Part shown: positions 1-8,345 of the stretch, piece after piece | Position numbering within the stretch: the stretch's first letter is position 1 | Layout: every line of letters begins with the position of its first letter | Assembly: GCF_002218045.2 (NCBI RefSeq) | Contig: NZ_AP018685.1 | Location: forward strand, 2,108,001 to 2,172,000 | Reading direction: 5' to 3' | DNA length: 64,000 nt | From: Vibrio rumoiensis | Lineage (GTDB): Bacteria; Pseudomonadota; Gammaproteobacteria; Enterobacterales; Vibrionaceae | Notes under the pieces: generated by a model | What the model was told of the DNA's origin: nothing | Seen by the model: the letters and a program-made list of their open reading frames with translations, nothing else | Databases searched by the model: none | Translations under genes and position numbers: made by a program

Positions 1-994
1 TATTTACTGCATGTTGATAAGCGTTCATCACATGCTCATAACCAGCAAAAGCACTCACCAACATGATGAGTGTCGATTCTGGTAAATGGAAATTGGTGAT
101 CAATACATCCACTAATTGATATTGATAACCTGGGTAGATAAAGATTTCAGTATCACCAAAAAATGGAACGAGATCAGTGCCCTTTTGTTTAGCATCTTGA
201 GCCGCACTTTCAAGTGAACGAACCGATGTAGTACCCACCGCAACAATTCTACCGCCACGTGCTTTGGTAGCGGCAATCGCATCCACCACTTCTTGTGGTA
301 CTTCGACATATTCAGAGTGCATGTGATGGTCATTAATGTTATCAACACGAACTGGTTGAAAAGTCCCGGCCCCAACATGGAGAGTCACGTAAGCAAACTC
401 GACACCTTTGGCTTTAATTCTATCTAAAAGTTCATTATCAAAATGCAACCCCGCAGTTGGCGCAGCAACCGCCCCTGGTTTCTGGTTGTAGACAGTTTGA
501 TAGCGCTCTTTATCGGCATCTTCATCAGGACGATCAATGTAAGGAGGAAGAGGCATGTGGCCAATTTCATTCAGAATATCAAATACCCCTTTTTCATTAT
601 CAAAATGAATTTCAAATAAGGCGTCATGACGTGCGACCATCTTGGCTTGATATTCATCATTATCGCCTAAAAAGAGTACATTGCCTGGTTTTGGTGATTT
701 AGAAGCTCGTACATGAGCAAGAATAGAATGCTCATCTAAAACTCGCTCAACTAACACTTCAATTTTACCGCCAGATTCCTTACGACCGAAAACGCGCGCC
801 GGGATCACTCGGGTGTTATTAAAAACGACTAAATCGCCCGGTTGAACTAAATCCAGTACATCCGTAAATTTCCCATCATGTAACTCACCACTACTGCCAT
901 CTAACTGTAATAGTCGGCTTGCGGTACGCTGTGGTTGAGGGTAACGAGCTATCAGCTCATCAGGAAGTTCGAAGTCAAAATCAGATACTTGCAT
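1..994 (-). CDS. queA: S-adenosylmethionine:tRNA ribosyltransferase-isomerase, 3' end cut by window edge
   Basis: The protein transfers the ribosyl part of S-adenosylmethionine to 7-aminomethyl-7-deazaguanine in tRNA to form epoxyqueuosine (queuosine pathway, cytoplasm). The frame opens at an ATG at 994-992 reading MQVSDFDFELPDELIARYPQ, the typical family N-terminus, and stays open for 331 codons to the left edge. Family members are about 350 residues, so only some 20 C-terminal residues are missing. Recognisable segments include VVFNNTRVIPARVFGRK and GLHFDNELL. It is transcribed away from the oxyR region. The identification is firm; only the end is unseen. Confidence 0.96.
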   Translation of the reverse strand, partial: MQVSDFDFELPDELIARYPQPQRTASRLLQLDGSSGELHDGKFTDVLDLVQPGDLVVFNNTRVIPARVFGRKESGGKIEVLVERVLDEHSILAHVRASKSPKPGNVLFLGDNDEYQAKMVARHDALFEIHFDNEKGVFDILNEIGHMPLPPYIDRPDEDADKERYQTVYNQKPGAVAAPTAGLHFDNELLDRIKAKGVEFAYVTLHVGAGTFQPVRVDNINDHHMHSEYVEVPQEVVDAIAATKARGGRIVAVGTTSVRSLESAAQDAKQKGTDLVPFFGDTEIFIYPGYQYQLVDVLITNFHLPESTLIMLVSAFAGYEHVMNAYQHAVN

Positions 995-1068
995 GAAGGG
1001 TCACTTTTTTAAGGCTAAACAATTATTCAATTTGGATATTAGCGGTCTATAAATCAGGCGCTAGTATA

Positions 1069-1329
1069 TACCCAAGTGAGTTCAAGATGCGAGTTTCAAC
1101 AAGAATAAAACAAGCTTTAAGTAAGGCAAATTGAATAGGATTAAAGTGATTCTATCTCTGTTCAATTTAACGCCGCAGAAAGCTTGTTTTAACTTGCCCT
1201 TGGAGAACTTAATCCAAACCTTTATGCCACATCAGATTGGTTTGAAATGTGCTTATTCCTTCACCAACATTCCTTATCTAAAGGTTTGAATGATTGATCT
1301 GAATTCTGAATCTTGAAGCCATTTGGGGA
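1069..1329. mobile_element. 261-bp miniature element with IS630-like terminal inverted repeats
   Basis: This fills the queA-oxyR gap. The left end begins TACCCAAGTGAGTTCAAG; the right end, reverse-complemented, begins TCCCCAAATGGCTTCAAG, and both are flanked by TA (1067-1068 and 1330-1331). Nested inverted repeats lie inside: a perfect 12-nt pair at 1107-1118 and 1179-1190 (AAAACAAGCTTT), AAATTGAA at 1128-1135 against TTCAATTT at 1161-1168, and CAAACCTTTA against TAAAGGTTTG further right. There is no coding frame. The left 33 bases match the end of the adjacent IS630 element at about 25 positions, so the intact IS might mobilise it (inference). It ends about 20 bp beyond the oxyR stop. Confidence 0.75.
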
Positions 1330-1350
1330 TAGGCGGTGAAACGGCTTGGA

Positions 1351-2262
1351 TCAAAGTAAGCCTTCGACAACATCGGCTAATGTTTCAAAGGTCGCGATAC
1401 GATTCGAGCTCGGGCGCCAAATTAAGCCAATTTTACGGTAAGCACTTTTACCTGGGGGCTCAATTACAACAATGTTTTGGTTATCAACTAAACCATGATC
1501 TATCGCCATTTGAGGAATAAAAGTGGTACCCAACCCATTGGCGACCATTTGTACTAAAGTATGCAAACTGGTGGCGGAAAATGGGTTAATTTTTTCCTTC
1601 TTAGTTAACTTACATGCCGATACCGCGTGTTCAGTTAAACAATGCTCATTTTCCAGTAAGAATACCGATTCATCGGGTAAATCATCGTAACGGATAGGAA
1701 TGCGAATTGCGCCAGCTTGTTCACGGCTAATGATCATCCTAAACGGATCTTGCCCCACAATACGGCATTCCATTCCATCAATCTCAACAGGCATGGCAAG
1801 AATCAACACATCTAGATCACCATTACGTAACGCTTTTAATAAGTTACTGGTGGTATCTTCCCGCAGTAATAAGGTCAATTGTGGAAAGCGCAGGTTAATC
1901 TCTTGCACTAAATCACCCAGTAAAAATGGTGCAATTGTCGGTATACAACCAACACGTAGTTGACCGTGCATCGTATTCCCTTGGCACAACGACCCTAGCT
2001 CCAATAAATCTTGGCTTTTGGCTAGCAGTTCACGACCTTGCTTGATCACTTGTTTACCTGCAAGCGTAAACACTAATGGCCCTTTTTTATCTTTTTTCTC
2101 ATACAGTGGGCACCCAACTAACGCTTCAAGATTCTGAATGCCTTTACTTAGTGTTGATTGGCTAACAAAACAACGTTCGGCTGCCTCACTAAAGTGACGG
2201 GTTTCATAAAGCGTCACTAAATAATGTAACTGTTTTAAACTTGGCCATTTATACCCAATCAA
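1351..2262 (-). CDS. oxyR: OxyR-type LysR-family peroxide sensor, native start displaced by IS630
   Basis: A LysR-family regulator with an N-terminal winged helix-turn-helix (residues about 7-65, with FSEAAERCFVSQSTLS) and a C-terminal substrate-like domain. The peroxide-sensing pair of OxyR is present as Cys208 and Cys217 in HCLTEHAVSAC, with the same nine-residue spacing as E. coli Cys199/Cys208. The 303-residue length is normal. The only usable upstream start is TTG at 2262-2260, inside the IS terminal repeat, giving MIGYKWPSLKQL. Removing the IS and one TA copy restores ATG ACT AAA TGG (MTKWPSLKQL), the expected OxyR start, with the native ATG at 3349-3347. The gene was divergent from the peroxiredoxin. 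It is probably still translated through coupling to the transposase stop, but the native promoter is now 1.1 kb away. Confidence 0.9.
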   Translation of the reverse strand: MIGYKWPSLKQLHYLVTLYETRHFSEAAERCFVSQSTLSKGIQNLEALVGCPLYEKKDKKGPLVFTLAGKQVIKQGRELLAKSQDLLELGSLCQGNTMHGQLRVGCIPTIAPFLLGDLVQEINLRFPQLTLLLREDTTSNLLKALRNGDLDVLILAMPVEIDGMECRIVGQDPFRMIISREQAGAIRIPIRYDDLPDESVFLLENEHCLTEHAVSACKLTKKEKINPFSATSLHTLVQMVANGLGTTFIPQMAIDHGLVDNQNIVVIEPPGKSAYRKIGLIWRPSSNRIATFETLADVVEGLL

Positions 2263-3342
2263 CTTGAAGTTGCAGGTTTCAATACTTGAAAGTTATCATT
2301 AATTCGAGACATTAGTGAACTTGCAACTTCAGGTAAAGTCACATCAAAAAATGTATCGATGGCACCCTTAAAGGATGCCTTTGTGGGGAAATATACATTG
2401 TTTCTTGCATGTTCATGCATCACCTTCCACAGTCGCTCAATTGGGTTTAAATTGGGGCTGTAAGGAGGCAAATAATGAAGCTCAATATTCAGCATGGTTG
2501 CAAAGTCTTTGACTAACTGGCTACGGTGATAGCCTGCACCATCTAAAACAATGTGTACTTTTTGTTCTAATGGGTAATGTTCTTTCTTAAGTTTCCAAAG
2601 GAAACGAGCAATATTCTCACTGTTTACCGTGTCGTAATTTTCAACAACCGTGGCTGAAATATTATTTAAGTTTAAAGCACCAATGTAATTTAACCGAGTA
2701 CGGCTACCCGTGGTTTCAATCACTTTATCTTCACCTTTACGGATCCAGCCGTAAGTGATTTTGGTCGCTTGGCTTGGATGCACAGCATCCATAAATAAGA
2801 TAGGCTCGCCGCGTTGTTTCAGTTCACGATAATATTCAATGAAAGCGTGTTGAGCTTCAGGGTTAAACTTATGAGGAACACCTTTAGGTTGTTTGTAAGA
2901 AAAACCATTGTGATGTAGCCATTTGTTCATACCAGCAACCGTATAGGTGACCTGAAATTCAGACTGAACGTAATCAACAATTTGATGAGTATGAAAGTAA
3001 GTATTCTCAGCGAGGTGCTCAATAAGCGCCATTGTTTCCGCTGCATTGAGCTTACTCTGAGAACCGCCATTTTCTGGTGTGAGTTTTTCAGATTTCAAGT
3101 AATCATTGATATGACGAGTAACGGTAGTTTCATGAATTCGCAAAGCTTGCGAAATCATAGAATTTGACCAACCTTCAGACGCAAGCAAGACCGCTTTAAT
3201 GCGGTCGCGCACTCGACCATCACGCGCAGAGTCATGCATTCGTTCGAGCTGTTTCTTCTTCTGGTTGGATAATTCTATTTTCATGTTTGTTAGCATGATC
3301 CTGTTAAAAGATAAAATCAAGCATCTTCAATGATCACGGGTA
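2252..3342 (-). mobile_element. Complete IS630-family insertion sequence, 1091 bp, inserted in the oxyR start
   Basis: The ends are TACCCAATCAACTTGAAG on the left and, reverse-complemented, TACCCGTGATCATTGAAG on the right: imperfect inverted repeats carrying one transposase gene. The flanking dinucleotide is TA on both sides (2250-2251 and 3343-3344), the target duplication of the IS630/Tc1-mariner group. The element is intact and so possibly recent. A decayed relative lies at 60228-61046. Confidence 0.9.
2259..3320 (-). CDS. IS630-family DDE transposase
   Basis: A single 353-residue reading frame. The N-terminal helix-turn-helix (about residues 35-75, LLASEGWSNSMISQALRIHE) binds the element ends. 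The C-terminal DDE domain shows the first Asp in LFMDAVHPSQ, the second in HIVLDGAGYHRS, and the final Glu in LPPYSPNLNPIERLWK, the IS630 signature. Start choice is uncertain: M1, M9 or M13 (MKIELSNQ at 3284) are possible, and the first residues overlap the terminal repeat. The stop TGA at 2261-2259 overlaps the TTG start of the downstream oxyR frame (TTGA). The coding sequence looks intact, so the element may be active. Confidence 0.92.
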   Translation of the reverse strand: MILSFNRIMLTNMKIELSNQKKKQLERMHDSARDGRVRDRIKAVLLASEGWSNSMISQALRIHETTVTRHINDYLKSEKLTPENGGSQSKLNAAETMALIEHLAENTYFHTHQIVDYVQSEFQVTYTVAGMNKWLHHNGFSYKQPKGVPHKFNPEAQHAFIEYYRELKQRGEPILFMDAVHPSQATKITYGWIRKGEDKVIETTGSRTRLNYIGALNLNNISATVVENYDTVNSENIARFLWKLKKEHYPLEQKVHIVLDGAGYHRSQLVKDFATMLNIELHYLPPYSPNLNPIERLWKVMHEHARNNVYFPTKASFKGAIDTFFDVTLPEVASSLMSRINDNFQVLKPATSS

Positions 3343-3404
3343 TAGTCATATTAAATTTCGATAAAGTTGTGGGGAAATCATGTTGTGATCACAAATTAGA
3401 GATA

Positions 3405-3441
3405 ATCGCTTTTTTCGATAAAGTTAATCGGTTTATTTCGC
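3405..3441. promoter_or_regulatory. Candidate OxyR operator upstream of the peroxiredoxin
   Basis: Four tetranucleotides are each separated by exactly seven bases: ATCG at 3405, CGAT at 3416, ATCG at 3427 and TCGC at 3438. The OxyR consensus is ATAG-N7-CTAT-N7-ATAG-N7-CTAT, so three of the four differ by one base. The site ends just upstream of a good -10 (TATAGT, 3466-3471) that lacks a clear -35, as expected for an activator-dependent promoter. It lies between the native oxyR start and the peroxiredoxin gene. It was spotted by eye and is untested. Confidence 0.5.
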
Positions 3442-3550
3442 TTTTTTTCATACTACAACTTGTACTATAGTTTGTCTTGTTGAAACAAAACTCAGACACA
3501 GAAGTTTGAGTGTTGATTTTTATATCAAAGAAAAATTTAGGAGCAATAAA

Positions 3551-4162
3551 ATGGTACTAGTAGGTCGTCAAGCCCCAGATTTCACAGCAGCAGCAGTTCT
3601 AGGTAACGGTGAAATTGTTGATTCATTCAACTTTGCAGAGTTCACTAAAGGCAAGAAAGCCGTTGTTTTCTTCTACCCTCTAGACTTCACATTCGTTTGC
3701 CCATCAGAGCTAATCGCTTTTGACAAGCGTTTCGAAGACTTCCAAGCGAAAGGCGTTGAAGTAATCGGTGTTTCTATCGATTCACAATTCTCACACAACG
3801 CATGGCGTAACACTGCTATCGCAGACGGCGGTATCGGTCACGTTCAATACCCTCTAGTTGCTGACGTTAAACACGAAATCGTTAAAGCATACGATGTTGA
3901 GCACCCAGAAGCAGGCGTTGCTTTCCGTGGTTCTTTCCTAATCGACGAAGACGGTCTTGTACGTCACCAAGTCGTTAACGATCTTCCTCTAGGTCGTAAC
4001 ATTGATGAAATGCTACGTATGGTTGACGCACTAAACTTCCACCAAAAACACGGTGAAGTTTGCCCAGCACAGTGGGAAGAAGGTAAAGCTGGTATGGACG
4101 CATCTCCAAAAGGTGTTGCTTCATTCCTATCTGAGCACTCAGATGACCTAGGCAAAAAATAA
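3551..4162 (+). CDS. Typical 2-Cys peroxiredoxin (AhpC/Prx1 type)
   Basis: Reduces hydrogen peroxide and organic peroxides in the cytoplasm using a reactive cysteine. The peroxidatic Cys lies in DFTFVCPSE and the resolving Cys in GEVCPAQW; RGSFLIDEDGLVRH is typical of the family. I chose the ATG at 3551, preceded by AGGAG with good spacing, over an upstream in-frame start at 3506, giving 203 residues. It was divergent from oxyR before the IS630 insertion and is probably an OxyR target. Codon choice looks strongly biased, suggesting high expression. A strong terminator follows. Confidence 0.95.
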   Translation: MVLVGRQAPDFTAAAVLGNGEIVDSFNFAEFTKGKKAVVFFYPLDFTFVCPSELIAFDKRFEDFQAKGVEVIGVSIDSQFSHNAWRNTAIADGGIGHVQYPLVADVKHEIVKAYDVEHPEAGVAFRGSFLIDEDGLVRHQVVNDLPLGRNIDEMLRMVDALNFHQKHGEVCPAQWEEGKAGMDASPKGVASFLSEHSDDLGKK

Positions 4163-4185
4163 TTTAGCCTAAACCGTTTTTATTG

Positions 4186-4213
4186 AGCCCCGCCATTGTG
4201 CGGGGCTTTTTTA
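4186..4213 (+). terminator. Rho-independent terminator of the peroxiredoxin gene
   Basis: GC-rich hairpin AGCCCCGC / GCGGGGCT with a 6-nt loop, followed by TTTTTT. Confidence 0.92.
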
Positions 4214-4282
4214 TGATTAACACTTCAACAGTATTTCAAATGTGTTCTACAATGCCCTATTGCCTGTTATCCGAGACCTATC

Positions 4283-5026
4283 ATGATCATTGAATTAGAA
4301 GTTTGTATTGATAATTTAGAATCCCTACACCTTGCCATTGAAGGCGGCGCAACTCGTATTGAACTATGCTCATCACTTGCGTTAGGTGGCTTAACCCCTA
4401 GCTATGGTTTTATGAAAAAAGCGGCTCAGCACTCCACGGTTCCGGTTTATGCCATGATAAGAGCCCGACAAGGTGACTTTCTATATAGTGAACACGATGT
4501 TGAGTCTATGATAGAAGATGTACTGTGTGCCAAACAAGCAGGATTACAAGGTATTGTAATTGGCGCACTTACCGCAGAAGGTGATATTGATAAAGCGATT
4601 TGTCAGCGTCTTATCAAAGCGGCTTCAGGTATGGGCGTTACTTTTCATAGAGCTATTGATCAATGCCGAGATCCTAAGCAAGCATTAGAAGATATCGCGG
4701 AGCTAGGTTGTGAGCGTATATTAACGTCAGGGCTGGCAAGCACCGCAGAACAAGGCGTTAACGTTATCGCGGAAATGGTTGAACAAGCTCAAGGGCGATT
4801 TTCGATCATGGCGGGCGCCGGTGTCAACATGGATAATGCGGCACAAATAATCAAGCAAACAGGCATTCTCGAGATTCACCTTTCAGGAAAAACCACTCGA
4901 CCTAGTCACATGAAACTGCACGCTGATAGAGCAAAAATGGGGGCCGATTCAGTCGACGACTTTGCCATTCCGGTAACCAGTAAACAAACCATTGAAGCGG
5001 TGAAGCAAGCGATCACTTGTATTTAA
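4283..5026 (+). CDS. cutC: CutC family protein (copper homeostasis)
   Basis: A 247-residue TIM-barrel protein of the CutC family, cytoplasmic and metal-binding. The name comes from copper tolerance in E. coli, and the biochemical role is still debated. Family signatures are EVCIDNLESLHLAIEGGATRIELC at the N-terminus, PVYAMIRARQGDFLYS, VTFHRAIDQC and RILTSGLA. The length is normal and the gene is complete. It stands alone between two terminators. A copper efflux locus lies at the right end of the window, but nothing links the two directly. Confidence 0.93.
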   Translation: MIIELEVCIDNLESLHLAIEGGATRIELCSSLALGGLTPSYGFMKKAAQHSTVPVYAMIRARQGDFLYSEHDVESMIEDVLCAKQAGLQGIVIGALTAEGDIDKAICQRLIKAASGMGVTFHRAIDQCRDPKQALEDIAELGCERILTSGLASTAEQGVNVIAEMVEQAQGRFSIMAGAGVNMDNAAQIIKQTGILEIHLSGKTTRPSHMKLHADRAKMGADSVDDFAIPVTSKQTIEAVKQAITCI

Positions 5027-5062
5027 AAAATTGGTATTTCAGACTAACATTCCAATCTAATA

Positions 5063-5092
5063 AAAATGGCGACCTCAATTGGTCGCCATTTT
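5063..5092. terminator. Bidirectional terminator between cutC and phoU
   Basis: Perfect 12-bp hairpin AAAATGGCGACC / GGTCGCCATTTT with a 6-nt loop. A and T runs on either side allow use from both converging genes. Confidence 0.85.
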
Positions 5093-5108
5093 AGTGGTAA
5101 AGAGTGTC

Positions 5109-5807
5109 CTATTCTTTAACTAGAGAGTCTAGGTAATCTTTATCATGACGAACATCTTTACCTTGTACGAAATAAATAATGTATTCACAAATGTTTTGGC
5201 AGCGGTCGCCAACTCTTTCTATCGATTGAGCGCAAGCAACAATCTGCATTACTTTTGGAATTGAGTCGGGGTCTTGCATCATAAAGTTCATCATCAGCTT
5301 TTGGACTTTTTTGTGCTCCGCATCCAACTTATCATCCATACGATACACTTTAGCCGCGCCCTGAACATCCATACGAGCAAAAGCATCGAGCACTTGGTGC
5401 AGCATATTCACCGCCATTCTCCCAAAAGCTTCGACTGCAACAATCAAGGTTTCTTGTTTTGGGGCAAACGCTTCTTGTGCAACATAACTCAACTTAGTCG
5501 CCACATCGCCAATGCGTTCCAGATCAGAAATGGTTTTAATGATCGCCATCACCAAACGTAAATCTTTCGCGGTAGGCTGCCTTTTGGCAATGATGCGAGT
5601 ACAAGCTTCATCAATCGCCACTTCCATTTGATTCACTTTCTCATCATTACGCTTTACCTTAGAGGCTAATTGAGAATCGTGTTTATACAGCGCGTGTAAT
5701 GCGAGAGAAAGCTGCTCTTCAACTAAACCGCCCATCGCCAATACATGAGTACGAATAGACTCAAGTTCAACATTAAACTGCCCTGAAATATGACGACCAA
5801 ATTGCAT
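5109..5807 (-). CDS. phoU: Phosphate signalling protein PhoU
   Basis: A 232-residue all-helical protein with two PhoU domains (about residues 15-105 and 120-210). It couples the Pst transporter to the PhoR kinase and holds the Pho regulon off in high phosphate. Family segments include RNDEKVNQMEVAIDEACTRI and SIERVGDRCQNICEYIIYF. It is the last gene of the pstC-pstA-pstB-phoU operon, 29 bp after pstB, with AAGGA upstream of its ATG. Confidence 0.96.
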   Translation of the reverse strand: MQFGRHISGQFNVELESIRTHVLAMGGLVEEQLSLALHALYKHDSQLASKVKRNDEKVNQMEVAIDEACTRIIAKRQPTAKDLRLVMAIIKTISDLERIGDVATKLSYVAQEAFAPKQETLIVAVEAFGRMAVNMLHQVLDAFARMDVQGAAKVYRMDDKLDAEHKKVQKLMMNFMMQDPDSIPKVMQIVACAQSIERVGDRCQNICEYIIYFVQGKDVRHDKDYLDSLVKE

Positions 5808-5836
5808 GCTATTTTAAGTCCTTATTCATCCGTCAC

Positions 5837-6655
5837 TTAACCGTATCGGCCAGTTATATAATCTTCGGTTTTCTTCATTTTTGGCGAAGTGAAAATTGAA
5901 TCGGTATCGCTATATTCCACCAGCTGGCCCATATGTACAAAAGCGGTGTGATCACTCACTCTGGCCGCTTGCTGCATATTATGCGTCACAATCACCACGG
6001 TATATTTGTTTTTTAATTCAGAGATCAACTCTTCAATCGTCAACGTCGAAATAGGATCCAACGCTGATGTAGGTTCATCTAATAATAATACTTCTGGTTC
6101 TATCGCTATTGCGCGAGCAATCACTAAGCGTTGTTGTTGACCACCAGATAATCCAAAAGCATTTTCATGTAGGCGATCTTTGACTTCTTTCCATAATGCC
6201 GCCGCACGTAATGAACGTTCAACAGCATCATCTAAAGAACGAGAGTCTTTGATACCCTGTAAACGTAATCCATAAACCACATTTTCATAAATCGATTTAG
6301 GAAAAGGGTTAGGACGCTGAAACACCATTCCTACCCGCCGACGTAAGCTCGCAACATCGACATTAGGATGATAGATATTATTGCCATTGAGATGCACGCC
6401 ACCTTCAACCCGACAACCATCAACCAAATCATTCATACGGTTAATGCAACGCAACAAGGTCGATTTACCACAACCAGAAGGCCCAATAAAAGCGGTCACT
6501 TGACCTTTAGGGATCCGCATAGTGATGTCTTTCAAGGCTTGATTTTTGTGGTAGAACAAATTCAGATCTTCAATAGAAATCGACGTTTGCTTTTCCGTCA
6601 AATTATGAACATCTAAAGGTGCTGCGTATCCAAGAGCCGAATGAATCGAAAACAT
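5837..6655 (-). CDS. pstB: Phosphate ABC transporter ATP-binding protein
   Basis: ATPase subunit of the high-affinity phosphate importer. The Walker A motif is GPSGCGKST (about residues 58-66), the ABC signature LSGGQQQRL, Walker B VLLLDEPTSALD, and the switch His is in VTHN. It is 272 residues long, with an N-terminal extension before the ABC domain as seen in Vibrio relatives. It starts one base after the pstA stop, so translation is probably coupled. Confidence 0.97.
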   Translation of the reverse strand: MFSIHSALGYAAPLDVHNLTEKQTSISIEDLNLFYHKNQALKDITMRIPKGQVTAFIGPSGCGKSTLLRCINRMNDLVDGCRVEGGVHLNGNNIYHPNVDVASLRRRVGMVFQRPNPFPKSIYENVVYGLRLQGIKDSRSLDDAVERSLRAAALWKEVKDRLHENAFGLSGGQQQRLVIARAIAIEPEVLLLDEPTSALDPISTLTIEELISELKNKYTVVIVTHNMQQAARVSDHTAFVHMGQLVEYSDTDSIFTSPKMKKTEDYITGRYG

Positions 6656-6656
6656 A

Positions 6657-8318
6657 TTAATCGTTTCCTAATATTTTAAACTTTTCACGTAAGTTATTAC
6701 GGATCATGATAGCGGTAATATTGAGCCCGACAACAACGGTTATCAATAAAAATGACGTCGCGAATACTAAAGGTCTCGCCGCTTCAATATTCGGCGTTTG
6801 AAAACCAACATCATAAATATGGAAGCCTAAATGCATAAACTTCCTTTCTAAATGAAGGTAAGGGAAATCACCATCAACCGGTAAATTTGAAGCCAATTTC
6901 ACGACGCCTACCAACATTAAAGGTGCGACTTCTCCTGCCGCCCTAGCAACCGCTAAAATTAATCCGGTCATTATCGCAGGACTCACCATAGGTAAAACAA
7001 TCCGCCATAACGTTTCAAACTTGGTTGCCCCTAACGCATAAGAACCATGTCGAGCCGAATTCGGTACCCGAGCTAATCCTTCTTCGGTTGCAACAATGAC
7101 GACTGGCAATGTTAATATCGCTAGCGTCATCGCAGACCAAAGCAACCCTGGAGTACCAAAAGTGGGCGTAGGCAAGGAATCAGAATAAAAAAGCTCATCA
7201 ATGGAGTTACCAAGCGTATAAACAAAGAAGCCCAGACCAAATACGCCATAAACAATTGAAGGAACCCCTGCAAGGTTAACAACCGAAATTCGAATCAAGC
7301 GAGTTAGCATCGTATCTCTTGCATATTCATGTAAATAAACAGCGGCAATAACCCCCAGAGGCATCACGACTACCGACATAATAATAACCAATAATACGGT
7401 ACCAAAAATCGCTGGGAACACCCCACCTTCCGAATTAGATTCTCTTGGGTTATCCAAGATAAACTTCATCACTTGCTTGCCCCAATGCTGAATTTTTTCT
7501 TTCCAATTCATCGCATTTGGATACCAAGCATCCAATAATGAATCTAAAGGCAGAGCGATCACTTCACCTCTCATATCTTTTACTAATACCCGTTGAGAGG
7601 ATAACTGCTGCTGTAAGGTTAATATCTTTTTTTCTGCGGCATTAAATCGAGTTTCTAGTGTCTTCTGCTGTAATTGAAATGCTTTTAAAGCTTCTGGATT
7701 AACTTGGCCTTTGTTCTGTTTTAACCGCTGCTCATTTCGTAAACTATCCAACTGCTTGGTTGCTGAATACAATTCTCCCTGCAAGATTTCATCTATCTGA
7801 TCTCTCACTGCATTACCATCTTGTAACGCGATTTCAATATGCGTAGCTAAAGAACCTCGATAGGTTTTATTTTGTGACTCAAATGCGATCGGTTGACCAA
7901 AGAAATCCCCCCCTCGCGTGCGCTCAAATACCGCAAGATCGGATGGTGTCTCTTGATGATGTAAATCCATCGCTAATACTGAAATAAAATCCTGTGAATA
8001 AATATCTCGATTGGCCACTTTGATGGATAAGCGCGCTACTTGACCAGCTGAAACTGCTGATTCGGGCCATTGCCTGCTTTGTTCGGATAATTGATCAAGT
8101 GAAACATAATCTCGTTGATAGACTTGCCCTATCAAACGTTGCCCTTGTGAATCTTGCCATTGATACAACGGCGCAGGCCAAAAGTATACGAGTCCTTTCC
8201 AACCAATAAGCAGCAATAGGCCTAATACCGAAATAAGGCTAATGCTCACCGCGCCAGCGGTTAACCACACCCAAGGATTTCCTGATTTAATCCAGCTGAA
8301 TCGATACTGACTTATCAT
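6657..8318 (-). CDS. pstA: Phosphate ABC transporter permease PstA, long form
   Basis: Inner-membrane permease subunit. The C-terminal half (about residues 300-545) is the ordinary PstA domain, with the ABC coupling segment EGLARVPNSARHGSYALGATKFET. The N-terminal half is extra: a membrane anchor near residues 18-42, then a large soluble region with a Gln/Lys-rich coiled-coil stretch around residues 180-245 (LQQKTLETRFNAAEKKILTL). At 553 residues it is nearly twice the E. coli length. This large form is known from Vibrio and allied genera. It sits 27 bp after pstC. Confidence 0.95.
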   Translation of the reverse strand: MISQYRFSWIKSGNPWVWLTAGAVSISLISVLGLLLLIGWKGLVYFWPAPLYQWQDSQGQRLIGQVYQRDYVSLDQLSEQSRQWPESAVSAGQVARLSIKVANRDIYSQDFISVLAMDLHHQETPSDLAVFERTRGGDFFGQPIAFESQNKTYRGSLATHIEIALQDGNAVRDQIDEILQGELYSATKQLDSLRNEQRLKQNKGQVNPEALKAFQLQQKTLETRFNAAEKKILTLQQQLSSQRVLVKDMRGEVIALPLDSLLDAWYPNAMNWKEKIQHWGKQVMKFILDNPRESNSEGGVFPAIFGTVLLVIIMSVVVMPLGVIAAVYLHEYARDTMLTRLIRISVVNLAGVPSIVYGVFGLGFFVYTLGNSIDELFYSDSLPTPTFGTPGLLWSAMTLAILTLPVVIVATEEGLARVPNSARHGSYALGATKFETLWRIVLPMVSPAIMTGLILAVARAAGEVAPLMLVGVVKLASNLPVDGDFPYLHLERKFMHLGFHIYDVGFQTPNIEAARPLVFATSFLLITVVVGLNITAIMIRNNLREKFKILGND

Positions 8319-8345
8319 GATTGACCCTTGGCCATCGATATTGAG

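Noticed and set aside
3383..3394. Palindrome TTGTGATCACAA as a CRP site
   Set aside because: Half-sites are adjacent without the 6-bp spacer that CRP needs; possible but not supported.
3506..3550. 15-codon upstream extension of the peroxiredoxin
   Set aside because: The ATG at 3551 has AGGAG and matches the family start; the extension contains that ribosome site.
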